A stretch of DNA of 64,000 nucleotides from the NCBI RefSeq assembly GCF_902712855.1, contig NZ_LR743508.1, forward strand, positions 1,603,534-1,667,533, read 5' to 3'. A program made the translations under genes and the position numbers. Shown in pieces: positions 16,391 to 25,351 of the stretch. Position 1 is the first letter of the stretch; each line of letters starts with the position of its first letter. Under the pieces are notes generated by a model that made no database searches, was not told the origin of the DNA, and worked only from the letters and a program-made list of their open reading frames with translations. The stretch is from Variovorax paradoxus (GTDB lineage: Bacteria; Pseudomonadota; Gammaproteobacteria; Burkholderiales; Burkholderiaceae_C).

Positions 16391-17173
16391 CTAGTTCGCG
16401 TTTCCCCTCCCGCTCACGGCCAACTCCCGTGCGTCCACGGCGCGGGTGATCTTTGCGCTCAGCGCCAGCAGCGGCGCATGCAGTTCCGCCGCTACATCGC
16501 CAGGCGATTCCGTGGAAGAGACGCTCACATTCAGCACGTAACCCCACTCCACGCCCAGCTTCAAGGGCGTGGCAAGCGCCACCACTTCCGGCTGCCACGA
16601 CGTGGCGCACCAGCCGCGTTGTTGGACGTTGGCGATGGCCTTCTGGATGTCGCTGTGGAGCCGGGGCCAGTCGGCTCTTCTTGCAGCGAAATCCGCGTAC
16701 AGCGCCTCGCGCACGTCGGCTGGTGCAACGGCCAGCCATGCGCGCCCCAACGAGGTCAACTCGATCGGCACGCGCTGCCCGCTCACCACGTTGCGCAGCG
16801 AGGCACGACGGTTGTAGCGGATCGATTCGAGGTAGACCATTTCGGTTCGGTCGGCCACTGCCAGCCCGACATTGATGCGCAGCTTCTCGGCGAGCGCACG
16901 CATTAGCGGCGCGGCCGCCTGCAGCACGAGAGAACCTGTGCGCATGGCATGCGCCAGGCTCAGCACCGGCGCGGCCAATCGATAGGCACGGGCATTCCGG
17001 TCGTGCGCCAGCATGCCGGCCACCACCAGCGTCTGCGTCAGGCGACTCACGGTCGCGGGTGAGAGACCGGTGCGCTCGGCGATCTCGCCATTGCCGAGCA
17101 AGGCGGAGCCGGGCCGGAAGGCACGAAGGATTTCGATGCCGCGTTCGAGCGAACGATTGAGCGTGCTAGCCAT
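16391..17173 (-). CDS. IclR-family transcriptional regulator
   Basis: A 260-residue regulator: N-terminal winged helix (LNRSLERGIEILRAFRPGSA, then ERTGLSPATVSRLTQTLVVA) and C-terminal IclR effector domain (about 80-250; contains VVSGQRVPIELTSLGRAWLA). It acts on DNA in the cytoplasm and is usually released or activated by a small organic acid. ATG at 17173 has a GGAAAAG site; the longer frame from 17206 is less likely. It diverges from the Bug receptor/hydratase/synthetase operon at 17316, which it most probably controls. The effector is unknown but may be the acid that operon takes up. Confidence 0.9.
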   Translation of the reverse strand: MASTLNRSLERGIEILRAFRPGSALLGNGEIAERTGLSPATVSRLTQTLVVAGMLAHDRNARAYRLAAPVLSLAHAMRTGSLVLQAAAPLMRALAEKLRINVGLAVADRTEMVYLESIRYNRRASLRNVVSGQRVPIELTSLGRAWLAVAPADVREALYADFAARRADWPRLHSDIQKAIANVQQRGWCATSWQPEVVALATPLKLGVEWGYVLNVSVSSTESPGDVAAELHAPLLALSAKITRAVDARELAVSGRGNAN

Positions 17174-17315
17174 TTCTTTTCCGTGAATCTCGAGGGCGAG
17201 GAGCATGCATCACTTCCATCAGATGGAATTGACGGGGTGTGCGCAGCGAGTATGCGACCTAAGCTGAAGACTCGCTTCACTGCTGCAATCCACCCCTACA
17301 AAGAGAGACTCACGC

Positions 17316-18296
17316 ATGCCGGCCTTCAATCCGTTTCGCGCGCTCGTTGGCGCCATTTCCTTGTCGTTCGCCGTGGTGACACCGCTCGCCGCATGGGCAG
17401 CCTTTCCGGACAAACCGTTGCGTATCGTGGTGCCCTTCGCGCCCGGCGGCGGCACCGATGCGATCACCCGTTCGCTCGGCGTCGGCATGTCGGAAGCGCT
17501 CGGGCAGCCCGTCATCGTCGACAACAAGCCGGGCGCTGGCACGATCATCGGCAGCGAGTTCGTCGCCAAGAGCTCGCCCGATGGCTACACGCTGGTCATG
17601 GCCACTTTCGCGCACGCGGTCAACCCGGGGCTCCAGTCGAAGATGCCCTACGACACCGACAAAGCCTTCGCTCCCGTCGCGCTGATCGGTGTCTCGCCCA
17701 ACGTGCTCGTGGTGCGCGCCGACAGCCCCTACAAGACAGTCGCCGACCTCATTGCCGCTGCCAAGGAAAAACCAGGCAAGCTGACCTTCGCGTCGCAAGG
17801 CAACGGGACCTCCGCGCACCTGGCGGGCGAACTCTTCAAGAACCTCGCCAAGGTCGAGCTCACCCACATTCCCTACCGAGGTGCAGGCCCTGCCATGACC
17901 GACCTCCTGGGCGGGCAGGTCGACATGATGTTCGCCACCGCCTCGGCGGTGCGCCCGTTCGTCGACAGCGGCAAGATGCGCGCGCTCGGCGTGACCAACG
18001 CCCGGCGCTCTCCCGCCTATGCCAGTGTGCCGACGCTCGCCGAGGCCGGCGTGCCGGGCTACGCGGCCGAGAGCTGGTATGGCCTCTATGTGGCGGCGAA
18101 GACGCCCAAGGACGTGGTCGACCGACTCAATGCCGCGGTCAGGAAAGCCGTCAAGGCGCCCGCGTTCGCCAAGCAGACCGAAGCGGAGGGCCTTGCCGTC
18201 GACGTCGGCGCGCCCGAACAGCTCGACACCTATGTCCGCGCGGAGGAAGTGCGCTGGCGCAAGGTGGTCAAGGACAACCACATCACCACAGACTGA
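17316..18296 (+). CDS. Bug-family tripartite tricarboxylate transporter receptor (TctC type)
   Basis: A 326-residue periplasmic solute receptor with a Sec signal peptide (ISLSFAVVTPLAAWAAFPDK). Seen: KPLRIVVPFAPGGGTDAITR and the ligand-loop VIVDNKPGAGTIIGSEFVAK, then THIPYRGAGPAMTDLLGGQV, all Bug signatures. These proteins bind carboxylates and deliver them to TctAB permeases; no tctA or tctB is present, as is common for Bug genes in Burkholderiales. First gene of an operon with an enoyl-CoA hydratase/isomerase (14-bp gap) and an acyl-CoA synthetase, so the ligand is probably the acid that they activate. Confidence 0.93.
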   Translation: MPAFNPFRALVGAISLSFAVVTPLAAWAAFPDKPLRIVVPFAPGGGTDAITRSLGVGMSEALGQPVIVDNKPGAGTIIGSEFVAKSSPDGYTLVMATFAHAVNPGLQSKMPYDTDKAFAPVALIGVSPNVLVVRADSPYKTVADLIAAAKEKPGKLTFASQGNGTSAHLAGELFKNLAKVELTHIPYRGAGPAMTDLLGGQVDMMFATASAVRPFVDSGKMRALGVTNARRSPAYASVPTLAEAGVPGYAAESWYGLYVAAKTPKDVVDRLNAAVRKAVKAPAFAKQTEAEGLAVDVGAPEQLDTYVRAEEVRWRKVVKDNHITTD

Positions 18297-18310
18297 GGAG
18301 CACCAATCCC

Positions 18311-19123
18311 ATGAGCACCACGCCAGACACGGCACCTTCGCTGATCGAACTGCGCGTCGACGCAGGCATCGCGACCCTGACACTGAACCGCCCCGAGAAG
18401 CGCAATGCCATCACCGACGGCATGCGCAGCGACTTCATTGTTGCGCTCGAGAAGATAGGCGCCGACAACACGGTGCGCGCGCTGGTGCTGACCGGCGCCG
18501 GCAAGGGCTTCTGCGCCGGCGGCGATGTGGCCGGCATGCAGCGGCGCATGGACGCCCCTGCGGGCGAGGTGGGCTTCAACGGATGGAGCCGTCAGCAGCG
18601 CGTGCACCATTCGGTGTCGCTCCTGCACACCATGCCCAAGCCGGTGATCGCGGCCGTCAACGGCGGCGCCAACGGGTTGGGGGCCGACATGGCCATGGCG
18701 TGCGACTTCGTGCTGGCCTCCGAGGCGGCCAGCTTCGCGTGGAGCTACATCAAGCGCGGGCTCATTCCCGACGGCGGCGGCATGTACTTTCTGCCGCGGC
18801 GCGTGGGCCTTTCGCGCGCCAAGGAACTGATCTTCACCGGCCGCAAGGTCGAGCCCGAAGAAGCGCTGAAGCTCGGCATTGCCGACCGCGTGACCAGTGC
18901 ACAAAACCTTCTTTCTGATGCGCAGGCCTGGGCGGTTGAGCTGTCCCAAGGGTCTGCCGCTGCGATTGCGCTGGGCAAGTCGATCCTCAACCAGAGTTTC
19001 GAATCGCCGGCCGAACAGGTGTTCGCCAAGGGCAGCCAGGCGCAGGGCATCTGCTACACCACGCAGCAGCATCGCGATGCGGTGCTGGCGTTCCTGAATG
19101 CTGGCAAGGAGAAGTCGGCATGA
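18311..19123 (+). CDS. Enoyl-CoA hydratase/isomerase family protein
   Basis: A 270-residue crotonase-fold protein. The oxyanion-hole segments are present (AGKGFCAGGDVAGMQ and AVNGGANGLGADMAMACD). The two catalytic Glu residues of classic enoyl-CoA hydratases are not both conserved: the first position reads GADMAMACD and the second region is RGLIPDGGGMYFLPRRVG with Asp. The PDGG pattern resembles PaaG-type isomerases, so an isomerase or a different CoA reaction is more likely than simple hydration. Its stop overlaps the synthetase start (ATGA). It presumably acts on the CoA thioester made by the next enzyme. Confidence 0.88.
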   Translation: MSTTPDTAPSLIELRVDAGIATLTLNRPEKRNAITDGMRSDFIVALEKIGADNTVRALVLTGAGKGFCAGGDVAGMQRRMDAPAGEVGFNGWSRQQRVHHSVSLLHTMPKPVIAAVNGGANGLGADMAMACDFVLASEAASFAWSYIKRGLIPDGGGMYFLPRRVGLSRAKELIFTGRKVEPEEALKLGIADRVTSAQNLLSDAQAWAVELSQGSAAAIALGKSILNQSFESPAEQVFAKGSQAQGICYTTQQHRDAVLAFLNAGKEKSA

Positions 19124-21225
19124 GCGCATCGACGCCCGACAACGCGATCGCGCGGCTCATGAAGCCGCGCAGCGTGGCCGTGATCGGCGCCTCCGCCGAC
19201 CCGACGAAGACCGCGGGCCGCCCGGTCGCGTACCTGACGAAGCATGGATTCGGGGGGGCCATCTATCCGGTGAACCCTCGTGCCGAAACGATCGGCGGGC
19301 TCAAGAGCTACCCCGATGTCCAGTCCCTGCCGGAGGCGCCCGATGTCGGCATCGTGCTGTTGGGCGCCGATCGCGCGCACGAAGCGGTGCGCGCCCTCGC
19401 CGCACGCGGTACGCCTGCGGCCATCGTGCTGGCCAGCGGCTACACCGAGGTCGGCGCGGAAGGTGCGCGTCGTCAGCAACAGCTGCTGGAGGCCGCGGGC
19501 GCCATGCGCATCCTGGGACCCAACACCATCGGGCTGGTCAATCTCACGGACCGCATCACGTTGTCGGCGACAGGTGCGCTCGAACTGGAGGATTTCGAGG
19601 CTGGCAGCATCGGCGTCGTTTCACAAAGCGGCGGCATCCTCGGCGCACTGCTTTCGCGCGCAGCGGCGCGCGGCATCGGGCTGTCCAAACTGATCTCCAC
19701 GAGCAATGAGGCCGACCTGGACATGGCCGATTTCATCGACCACCTGGTGGACGACGATGCGACCTCGGTGATCGCGCTGTACATGGAGGGCGTGCGCAAT
19801 CCCGCCAAGTTCAGGGCTGCGGCGCTGAGGGCCGCGCGCAAGGGAAAGCCGGTGGTGGTGTTCAAGGTCGGCCGCTCCGAATCGGGGGCGGCGGCGGCTG
19901 TGTCGCACACCGGTGCCCTGGCAGGTGCAGACCGCATGTACGACGCGCTTTTCCGCGAGGTCGGCGTCATCCGGGCGCAGACGTTTTCCGACCTGCTGGA
20001 CCTGCCCGCCGCGCTGGTCACCGGCCGGCGCCTCACAGGGCGCCGCGTCGCGGTGCTCACGTCCACCGGTGGGGCCGGAACGCTGGTGGCCGACAGCCTC
20101 GGAACCGCGAACTTCGAGACTCCGCCACCCGACGAGGCGACGGCGGCGGCGCTGCGGGCGCTGCAGTCAGGGGACCATGCGGTGCTGGACCGCAACCCGA
20201 TCGACGTCACGCTGGCCGGGTTGCAACCCGCACTGCTGCGCGGCGCCATCCGATCGCTCCTGGCGAGCCCGAGTTACGACGCGGTGGCGGTGATCGTCGG
20301 CTCTTCAGGACTGGCCATGCCGGACCTGATGGCCAGCGCGATCCACGACAGCCTGCCGGGTAGCGACAAACCACTGGTGGTCTTCGTGAGCCCGCATGCA
20401 CCGGGCATCGCGAGCCTGCTCAACCGGCGCGGGGTACCTGCTTTCATGGCGCCCGAGAGCTGCACGAGCGCGCTCGCGGCCATGCTCGCGACGGCCCAAT
20501 GGAAAGAGCCAGCGGCACGAATCCGCGAGGCGGCCGCCGCAGTGAGTGACCTTCCCGAAGGAGCACTGAACGAAGCCGAAGCGAAGCAGTTGTTCGCCCG
20601 CTTCGGCGTGCCCTGTGTGCGGGAGCGCATCGTCGGCAATGCCGAAGAGGCCATCGAGGCCGCGCGTGAACTGCGCGAAGCCAAAGTCGTGCTCAAGATC
20701 CTGTCGTCCGAGATCACGCACAAGAGTGACGTCGGCGGTGTGGCGGTCGGTGTGTCGGCGGAGGACATCGGCGAACGGCTGGAGCGCATGGTTGCCGAGG
20801 TGAGCGAACGTACCGGCGTGCGGCCACGGCAGTTCCTGGTGCAGGAGATGGTCGAGGGTGGCGTCGAATTGATCCTCGGCTGCCATCGGGATCCGCTCGG
20901 CGCGGCCGTGCTGCTGGGCATGGGCGGGGTGACGGCCGAGTTGCTCAAGGACACGGCGATGCGCATGGTGCCGCCGGGCGGGCTTGACCGCGACGAGGCG
21001 CTGTCGCTGGTGCGAGAGCTGCGCACCTGGCCGTTGCTTGATGGCTTCCGCGGACGAAAGATTGCGGACGTCGATGCGCTTGTGTCGGCCATCGTCGCGT
21101 TCTCGCGAATGATCGATACGCTCGGTGAGCGGCTTGTCGAGGCGGAAATCAACCCGGTGTTCGTGCTGCCCGAGGGGCAAGGCGTCCGGGCCGCCGATGG
21201 GGTGGCGGTGCTCACACGCGGATGA
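19120..21225 (+). CDS. ADP/NDP-forming acyl-CoA synthetase (acetate-CoA ligase family)
   Basis: A 701-residue fused acyl-CoA synthetase. Order: CoA-binding Rossmann domain (about 8-135; starts RLMKPRSVAVIGASADPTKT), succinyl-CoA-ligase-like domains with the phosphohistidine motif AVSHTGALAG (about 268), and a C-terminal ATP-grasp domain (about 480-700; KVVLKILSSEITHKSDVGGV, VEAEINPVFVLP). Fusion of alpha and beta parts matches bacterial enzymes of this class. It makes acyl-CoA from an acid and CoA with ATP to ADP plus phosphate. Coupled translationally to the hydratase/isomerase gene, it is probably the activating step for the acid captured by the upstream Bug receptor. Confidence 0.92.
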   Translation: MSASTPDNAIARLMKPRSVAVIGASADPTKTAGRPVAYLTKHGFGGAIYPVNPRAETIGGLKSYPDVQSLPEAPDVGIVLLGADRAHEAVRALAARGTPAAIVLASGYTEVGAEGARRQQQLLEAAGAMRILGPNTIGLVNLTDRITLSATGALELEDFEAGSIGVVSQSGGILGALLSRAAARGIGLSKLISTSNEADLDMADFIDHLVDDDATSVIALYMEGVRNPAKFRAAALRAARKGKPVVVFKVGRSESGAAAAVSHTGALAGADRMYDALFREVGVIRAQTFSDLLDLPAALVTGRRLTGRRVAVLTSTGGAGTLVADSLGTANFETPPPDEATAAALRALQSGDHAVLDRNPIDVTLAGLQPALLRGAIRSLLASPSYDAVAVIVGSSGLAMPDLMASAIHDSLPGSDKPLVVFVSPHAPGIASLLNRRGVPAFMAPESCTSALAAMLATAQWKEPAARIREAAAAVSDLPEGALNEAEAKQLFARFGVPCVRERIVGNAEEAIEAARELREAKVVLKILSSEITHKSDVGGVAVGVSAEDIGERLERMVAEVSERTGVRPRQFLVQEMVEGGVELILGCHRDPLGAAVLLGMGGVTAELLKDTAMRMVPPGGLDRDEALSLVRELRTWPLLDGFRGRKIADVDALVSAIVAFSRMIDTLGERLVEAEINPVFVLPEGQGVRAADGVAVLTRG

Positions 21226-21252
21226 GCAGGCGGTCCGCGCGCGAATCGGCGC

Positions 21253-22230
21253 CTAGCGACGCGCGGCGTCCAGCGCTTCGGGGTTGACGACATCGACAAG
21301 CCGGCCTTCGGCAAAAGCGTTGATGTTGTCGAACGCAATGCCGAAGTAGCGCTCGTAGTTGTCTTTCTCGACGTACCCGATGTGTGGCGTGCACAGTACG
21401 TTGGGCAGTGCGAGCAGCGGATGGTCGCGCGCCAGCACGGGCTCCTGCTCGTACACGTCGATGGCGGCGAACCCGGGCCTACCCGCGCGCAATGCCCGCT
21501 CCAAGGCGCCGTGGGCGATCAGCTCGGCACGGCTGGTATTGACCAGCAAGGCCGAATGTTTCATGCGCGCCAGATCGTCGGGCGTGACCAGTCCCTGCGT
21601 GGCCGCGTTCAACCGTACGTGCAGGCTGATGACATCGCTCTCCGCAAAAAAGGCTTCGCGCGACGGTGCGACATCGAATCCGTCTGCGCGCGCCGCAGCG
21701 GTCGATGCCTCGCGGCCCCAGACCCAGACCTTCATGCCGAACACGCGGCCATAGGCGGCCACCTGCCGGCCGATGCGGCCGTAGCTCCAGACGCCCAACC
21801 GCTGGCCACCGAGCTGCTGCCCGAGGTGGCCCTGCCAGAGGCCTTGTTGCATACGGTTCGCTTCGTCGACAAGGTGCCGGCGGCTTGCAAGTGCAAGAGC
21901 CCAGCTCAACTCCGCCGTGGCCGACCCGGCCCCGCTACCTTCGCACACGAGAACGCCGCGCGCGGTGCAGGCTGCCACGTCCACGTGGCCGGCGAGCTTG
22001 CCGGTCTGGCTGATCAACCTGAGCCTGGGAAGTTTCTCGAGCAAGGCGGTGTCGATGCGCGTGCGCTCGCGCGTCAGCACGATGGCGTCCGCGTCGGCGA
22101 AACGCTCGGCCAGCGCGTCGGTGCCTTTCACCGTGTCGTTGAAGATATGCGTGTCATGGGCGTCGAGCTTGGAGAAGCAATCGAGACCGCGGACGCAGTC
22201 CTGGTAGTCGTCGGGAATGGCGATGCGCAT
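21253..22230 (-). CDS. D-2-hydroxyacid dehydrogenase (NAD-binding)
   Basis: A 325-residue enzyme of the formate/glycerate/phosphoglycerate dehydrogenase family. Catalytic residues are in place: Arg in NTSRAELI, Glu in YEQEPV and His in CTPHIGYVEK. In the nucleotide-binding loop the usual GLGRIG reads SYGRIG, so the first Gly is Ser, which occurs in some divergent members. ATG at 22230 is 17 bp after the stop of the upstream Bug receptor gene, and both are probably one transcript. It would interconvert a 2-hydroxy and a 2-oxo acid; with the receptor next door the substrate may be imported. Confidence 0.9.
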   Translation of the reverse strand: MRIAIPDDYQDCVRGLDCFSKLDAHDTHIFNDTVKGTDALAERFADADAIVLTRERTRIDTALLEKLPRLRLISQTGKLAGHVDVAACTARGVLVCEGSGAGSATAELSWALALASRRHLVDEANRMQQGLWQGHLGQQLGGQRLGVWSYGRIGRQVAAYGRVFGMKVWVWGREASTAAARADGFDVAPSREAFFAESDVISLHVRLNAATQGLVTPDDLARMKHSALLVNTSRAELIAHGALERALRAGRPGFAAIDVYEQEPVLARDHPLLALPNVLCTPHIGYVEKDNYERYFGIAFDNINAFAEGRLVDVVNPEALDAARR

Positions 22231-22247
22231 TGGCAGGTGCTTCTTGT

Positions 22248-23237
22248 TTATTGGAGGGTGATGTGGAGTTCTTCGACGGTGCGCTTCCACATGGCCAGGT
22301 CGCTGCGCACCAGCGCAGTGAACTGCTCGGGGGGCATGCCGCCGGGCGCGATGCCCTGCGCCTTGAAGAGATCGCGCACCTCCTTGGTCTCCAGAGCGCG
22401 CTTCACCTCGGCGTAGAGGCGCTGTGTCACGTCTGTCGGCGTGCCAGCCTTGAGCAGCAGACCGTACCAGCCGTGCACGTCGAAGCCCGGATAGCCCTGC
22501 TCGGCCACAGTCCGAACCTCGGGCAGGCCATCGAAGCGCTTGGCTGTCGCGACCGCGAGCGCGCGCAGCTTGCCCGCCTGGATGAACGGCAATGCACTGC
22601 TCATGTCGAGGAACATGAACTGGATCTGCCCGCCCAGCAGGTCTTGCACTGCAGGGCCCGCACCCCGATAAGGCACGTGAGTCGCACGGATGCCGGCGCG
22701 CTTCACGAACAGTGCTGCGCCAAGATGTGCCGAGGTGCCGTTGCCGGAGGAGCCATACGACAGGCCTTCGGACTTGGCCTTTGCGCTTGCGACCAGTGCC
22801 TGCAGGTCGTCGGCAGGGAAGTCGGGGCGGACCACGACTGCATGCGGCACGAAGCCCACCACCGTCAGCGGAGCGAAGTCGCGCAAGGTATCGAACGGGT
22901 AGCCGGGCATCAGCGCCGGGTTGGTGACGGCCAGGATCGAGGGAAAAACCATGGTGTAGCCGTCCGCCGGCTGGTGCTTGACCTCGCTCATGCCGATGAC
23001 GCCACCACCGCCGGGCTTGTTGTCGATGATCACGGGCTGACCGAGGTGGGTCGACATGATCTTGCCGATCGCGCGCGCCATGAGATCGGTGGGGCCGCCG
23101 GGTGAGAACGGTACGACGATCCGGACCTGCTTCGACGGAAAGGTGTCGGCACGGACGCTCGGCGCCAGCGCCATCAGCGCGAGCGCGCCGCCCATGGCAT
23201 TGAAGCGGCGCCGGGACGTGGCGGTGTTGTTGCTCAT
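22248..23237 (-). CDS. Bug-family tripartite tricarboxylate transporter receptor
   Basis: A 329-residue periplasmic receptor. The signal has a twin-arginine-like RRRFNAMGGALALMALAPSV followed by a cleavage region before ADTFPSK. Bug signatures: VRIVVPFSPGGPTDLMARAI, VIIDNKPGGGGVIGMSEVKH and THVPYRGAGPAVQDLLGGQI. No TctAB permease is nearby. It is followed by a 2-hydroxyacid dehydrogenase gene 17 bp downstream, so a hydroxy- or oxo-acid ligand is a reasonable inference. The 350-bp upstream gap (23238-23587) holds no gene. Confidence 0.93.
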   Translation of the reverse strand: MSNNTATSRRRFNAMGGALALMALAPSVRADTFPSKQVRIVVPFSPGGPTDLMARAIGKIMSTHLGQPVIIDNKPGGGGVIGMSEVKHQPADGYTMVFPSILAVTNPALMPGYPFDTLRDFAPLTVVGFVPHAVVVRPDFPADDLQALVASAKAKSEGLSYGSSGNGTSAHLGAALFVKRAGIRATHVPYRGAGPAVQDLLGGQIQFMFLDMSSALPFIQAGKLRALAVATAKRFDGLPEVRTVAEQGYPGFDVHGWYGLLLKAGTPTDVTQRLYAEVKRALETKEVRDLFKAQGIAPGGMPPEQFTALVRSDLAMWKRTVEELHITLQ

Positions 23238-23587
23238 TTCGTGTCTCCTTCGGGGATGCGCGTTGCCGAGGTGCCAACTTCCTTTTGGCGCCCAGAGCCA
23301 GCTTAGGCGGAGGAATGTCTTGGCGCACCGTGTCTATTCCACTGACTGGAATTGGCAATGCGTACGCCGCGCTGCCGGACGACTCCTATGAGCCACTTGA
23401 GAAATTCGCCGAGGTCAGCATGCGCGCCATGCGTGCTTTGACGATCAGCTGTAGGAAAAGGGAAGGATGCGAAGTGAGCAGCAATGCCGTCCTCGTCCTG
23501 GAGCCTTGCTCGCTCGCTAGACTGCGTTGGCGCGGCCCATGCCGACATCCGAGGCGGACGCCGCGCATTGCACGAGGGAGAGGATGA
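23238..23587. other. 350-bp divergent intergenic region
   Basis: It separates the minus-strand Bug receptor from the plus-strand membrane protein gene and should hold both promoters. Frames here are short or antisense shadows. I saw no clear palindrome. Confidence 0.4.
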
Positions 23588-24088
23588 ATGATCGAGTTCT
23601 TTCGCACGAAGGATCGCCTTCGCTTTCTGCTGCTGGTCGGCGCCATCGCCGTGCCGATCCTGCTCGTGGCCGCATGGGTCGTGAGCAGCATGGAGGAATC
23701 CGCAGCGGCCCAGGGCGAGCCGAATGACAAGGGCGGCCTGCATTACCGCATCCAGGAAAAAAGCGGCGCCAAGGCGCTTCCTGCTGCGCTCGCGGCGTTG
23801 ATCTCGGTGCCGCCAAACACACTCATGACGGATGTGAACGCGGACACCGACGGTGCAGGCCGCCTGACGAGCGCGTCCATCAAGGCTTTCAGCACCGACG
23901 ATTTCAAGACGGTGTCCGCATTCCACAAGCCCGCCTTCGCGCCTGTGACCAGCGAGACGGCAGACAGCCTCGAAGGCAAGCGCGATGGCTATGACATCAG
24001 GATCTCGCGGGAGACGAAGTTCTTCGACAACGATCCCTACAAGGATCGAACGAAGATCGAGTACTACGTGAACCGCGTCGCCAATTAA
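23588..24088 (+). CDS. Single-pass membrane protein, uncharacterised
   Basis: A 166-residue protein with one N-terminal transmembrane helix (residues about 12-32, RFLLLVGAIAVPILLVAAWV) after a short basic cytoplasmic start, then an exported domain of mixed alpha/beta character (HYRIQEKSGAKALPAALAAL; ending KTEFFDN-like acidic part and YYVNRVAN). ATG at 23588 follows a GAGAGG site. No family recognised. It stands alone between divergent and convergent genes. It could be a periplasmic stress protein; there is no evidence beyond topology. Confidence 0.75.
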   Translation: MIEFFRTKDRLRFLLLVGAIAVPILLVAAWVVSSMEESAAAQGEPNDKGGLHYRIQEKSGAKALPAALAALISVPPNTLMTDVNADTDGAGRLTSASIKAFSTDDFKTVSAFHKPAFAPVTSETADSLEGKRDGYDIRISRETKFFDNDPYKDRTKIEYYVNRVAN

Positions 24089-24449
24089 AAAGAGGGCTGC
24101 CACCGCTCAACCCCCTGCTCGCCTGCGCTGTCGCGGCTGCGGCTTTTCCACCGGGGTGGCGCTCGGCGACAGCGTGCCCGGCGCCACGAAGGATCTCGTG
24201 CGCAGGCAGCGAGTTGTCCGTGGGCACCGGCCGCAGTGCGCCCAGCGGGATCTGCAGGGGGAACGGGTCGACGTCCACCGTGCTGCGCCCGCGCGCTGCA
24301 ATGCAGGGCGATACGGCAGGCGCTGATGATCACCCTGTCGAAGAACGACTTCGCGGCGTCCTTGCGGTGCTGTCTCCGGCCGTGCCGGCCGCAGATGGCC
24401 CTGTTGACGGGACCCATGCCGCCAGCACGGTGATCGGGGGCGCCCTCCC
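24089..24449. other. 361-bp gap with possible decayed coding sequence
   Basis: Between convergent genes. On the minus strand, pieces in different frames look protein-like, for example PLGALRPVPTDNSLPAHEIL in one frame and SFVAPGTLSPSATPVEKPQP in another. This may be a frameshifted remnant, but no family is recognised and no start is visible. No U-tailed hairpin was found. Confidence 0.3.
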
Positions 24450-25127
24450 TCAGACTTCCGTCACGAACTGGTCACGCGGCCGGCGCACCTTGGTCAGGTT
24501 GACCAGCCAGTCTTCGTCCGCCTCGCGGTAGCCCAGGGGCAGGATGGCGACACTGCGCAGGCCGCGTGCACGCAGGCCAAGGATGTCGTCGAGCGCAGCC
24601 GGGTCGAAGCCCTCCATGGGGGTGCTGTCCACTTCTTCGTGCGCCGCTGCGATCAATGCCGCGGCCAGGCCGATGTAAGCTTGGCGGGCAGCATGCGCGA
24701 AGTTGACTTCGCTGCCGCGCTGCGGGTAGCTGCCGAGCAGCATCGCGCGATAGTTTTCCCAACCTTCGTTCTTCATGCCGCGCACGGTGTTGGTCAGGTC
24801 GAACATGTGGTTGATGCGCTCGGCGGTGTAGTCGTCCCAGGCAGCGAAGACCAGCAGGTGCGAGCAATCGACGATCTGGCCCTGGTTCCAGGCGATCGGC
24901 TTGATGCGCTCGCGAACTGCGGTGTCGGTCACCACGAAGATCTCGAACGGCTGAAGGCCGCTGGACGTCGGCGCCAGGCGCGCAGCCTCGAGGATGCGCT
25001 CGAGCTTTTCCTTCGGGACCTTGCGCGTTGCGTCCATTTTCTTGGTCGCGTAGCGCCACTGCAGGGTGGCGAGCAGCTTGTCTGCACTGGGTTCGTCGGT
25101 AGCGGGCGGGGTCGAAGAATTGGACAT
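24450..25127 (-). CDS. Nitroreductase-family NAD(P)H-dependent oxidoreductase
   Basis: A 225-residue FMN enzyme of the NfsB/YdgI type. Seen: QWRYATKKMDATRKVPKEKL near the N-terminus, the FMN-contact region RLAPTSSGLQPFEIFVVTD, and the C-terminal ARGLRSVAILPLGYREADED. Members act as cytoplasmic dimers reducing quinones, nitroaromatics or similar acceptors with NAD(P)H. ATG at 25127 is chosen because the extra upstream frame to 25247 has no protein character. It is divergent from the MerA-like flavoprotein gene at 25352. The physiological substrate is unknown. Confidence 0.9.
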   Translation of the reverse strand: MSNSSTPPATDEPSADKLLATLQWRYATKKMDATRKVPKEKLERILEAARLAPTSSGLQPFEIFVVTDTAVRERIKPIAWNQGQIVDCSHLLVFAAWDDYTAERINHMFDLTNTVRGMKNEGWENYRAMLLGSYPQRGSEVNFAHAARQAYIGLAAALIAAAHEEVDSTPMEGFDPAALDDILGLRARGLRSVAILPLGYREADEDWLVNLTKVRRPRDQFVTEV

Positions 25128-25351
25128 GGATCGTTCAGTTGGATTGGAAGGTTTGGCACGCGCAATGCGCACGCTCCAGATTCTCAAAGTCTTTGGATGG
25201 GGCGTTGGGCCTGCCGGAGCGTTACTCAGTTTCCGCTGCGGAAACAATCAGGGTCCCTTGAGCCCGCCCAATGCATGCCGATTTGCGGGCCCAGCTCCAG
25301 GGAACTTCACGAGGGATACTCACGGCTCCGCGTAAGACCAGGAGATCCACC

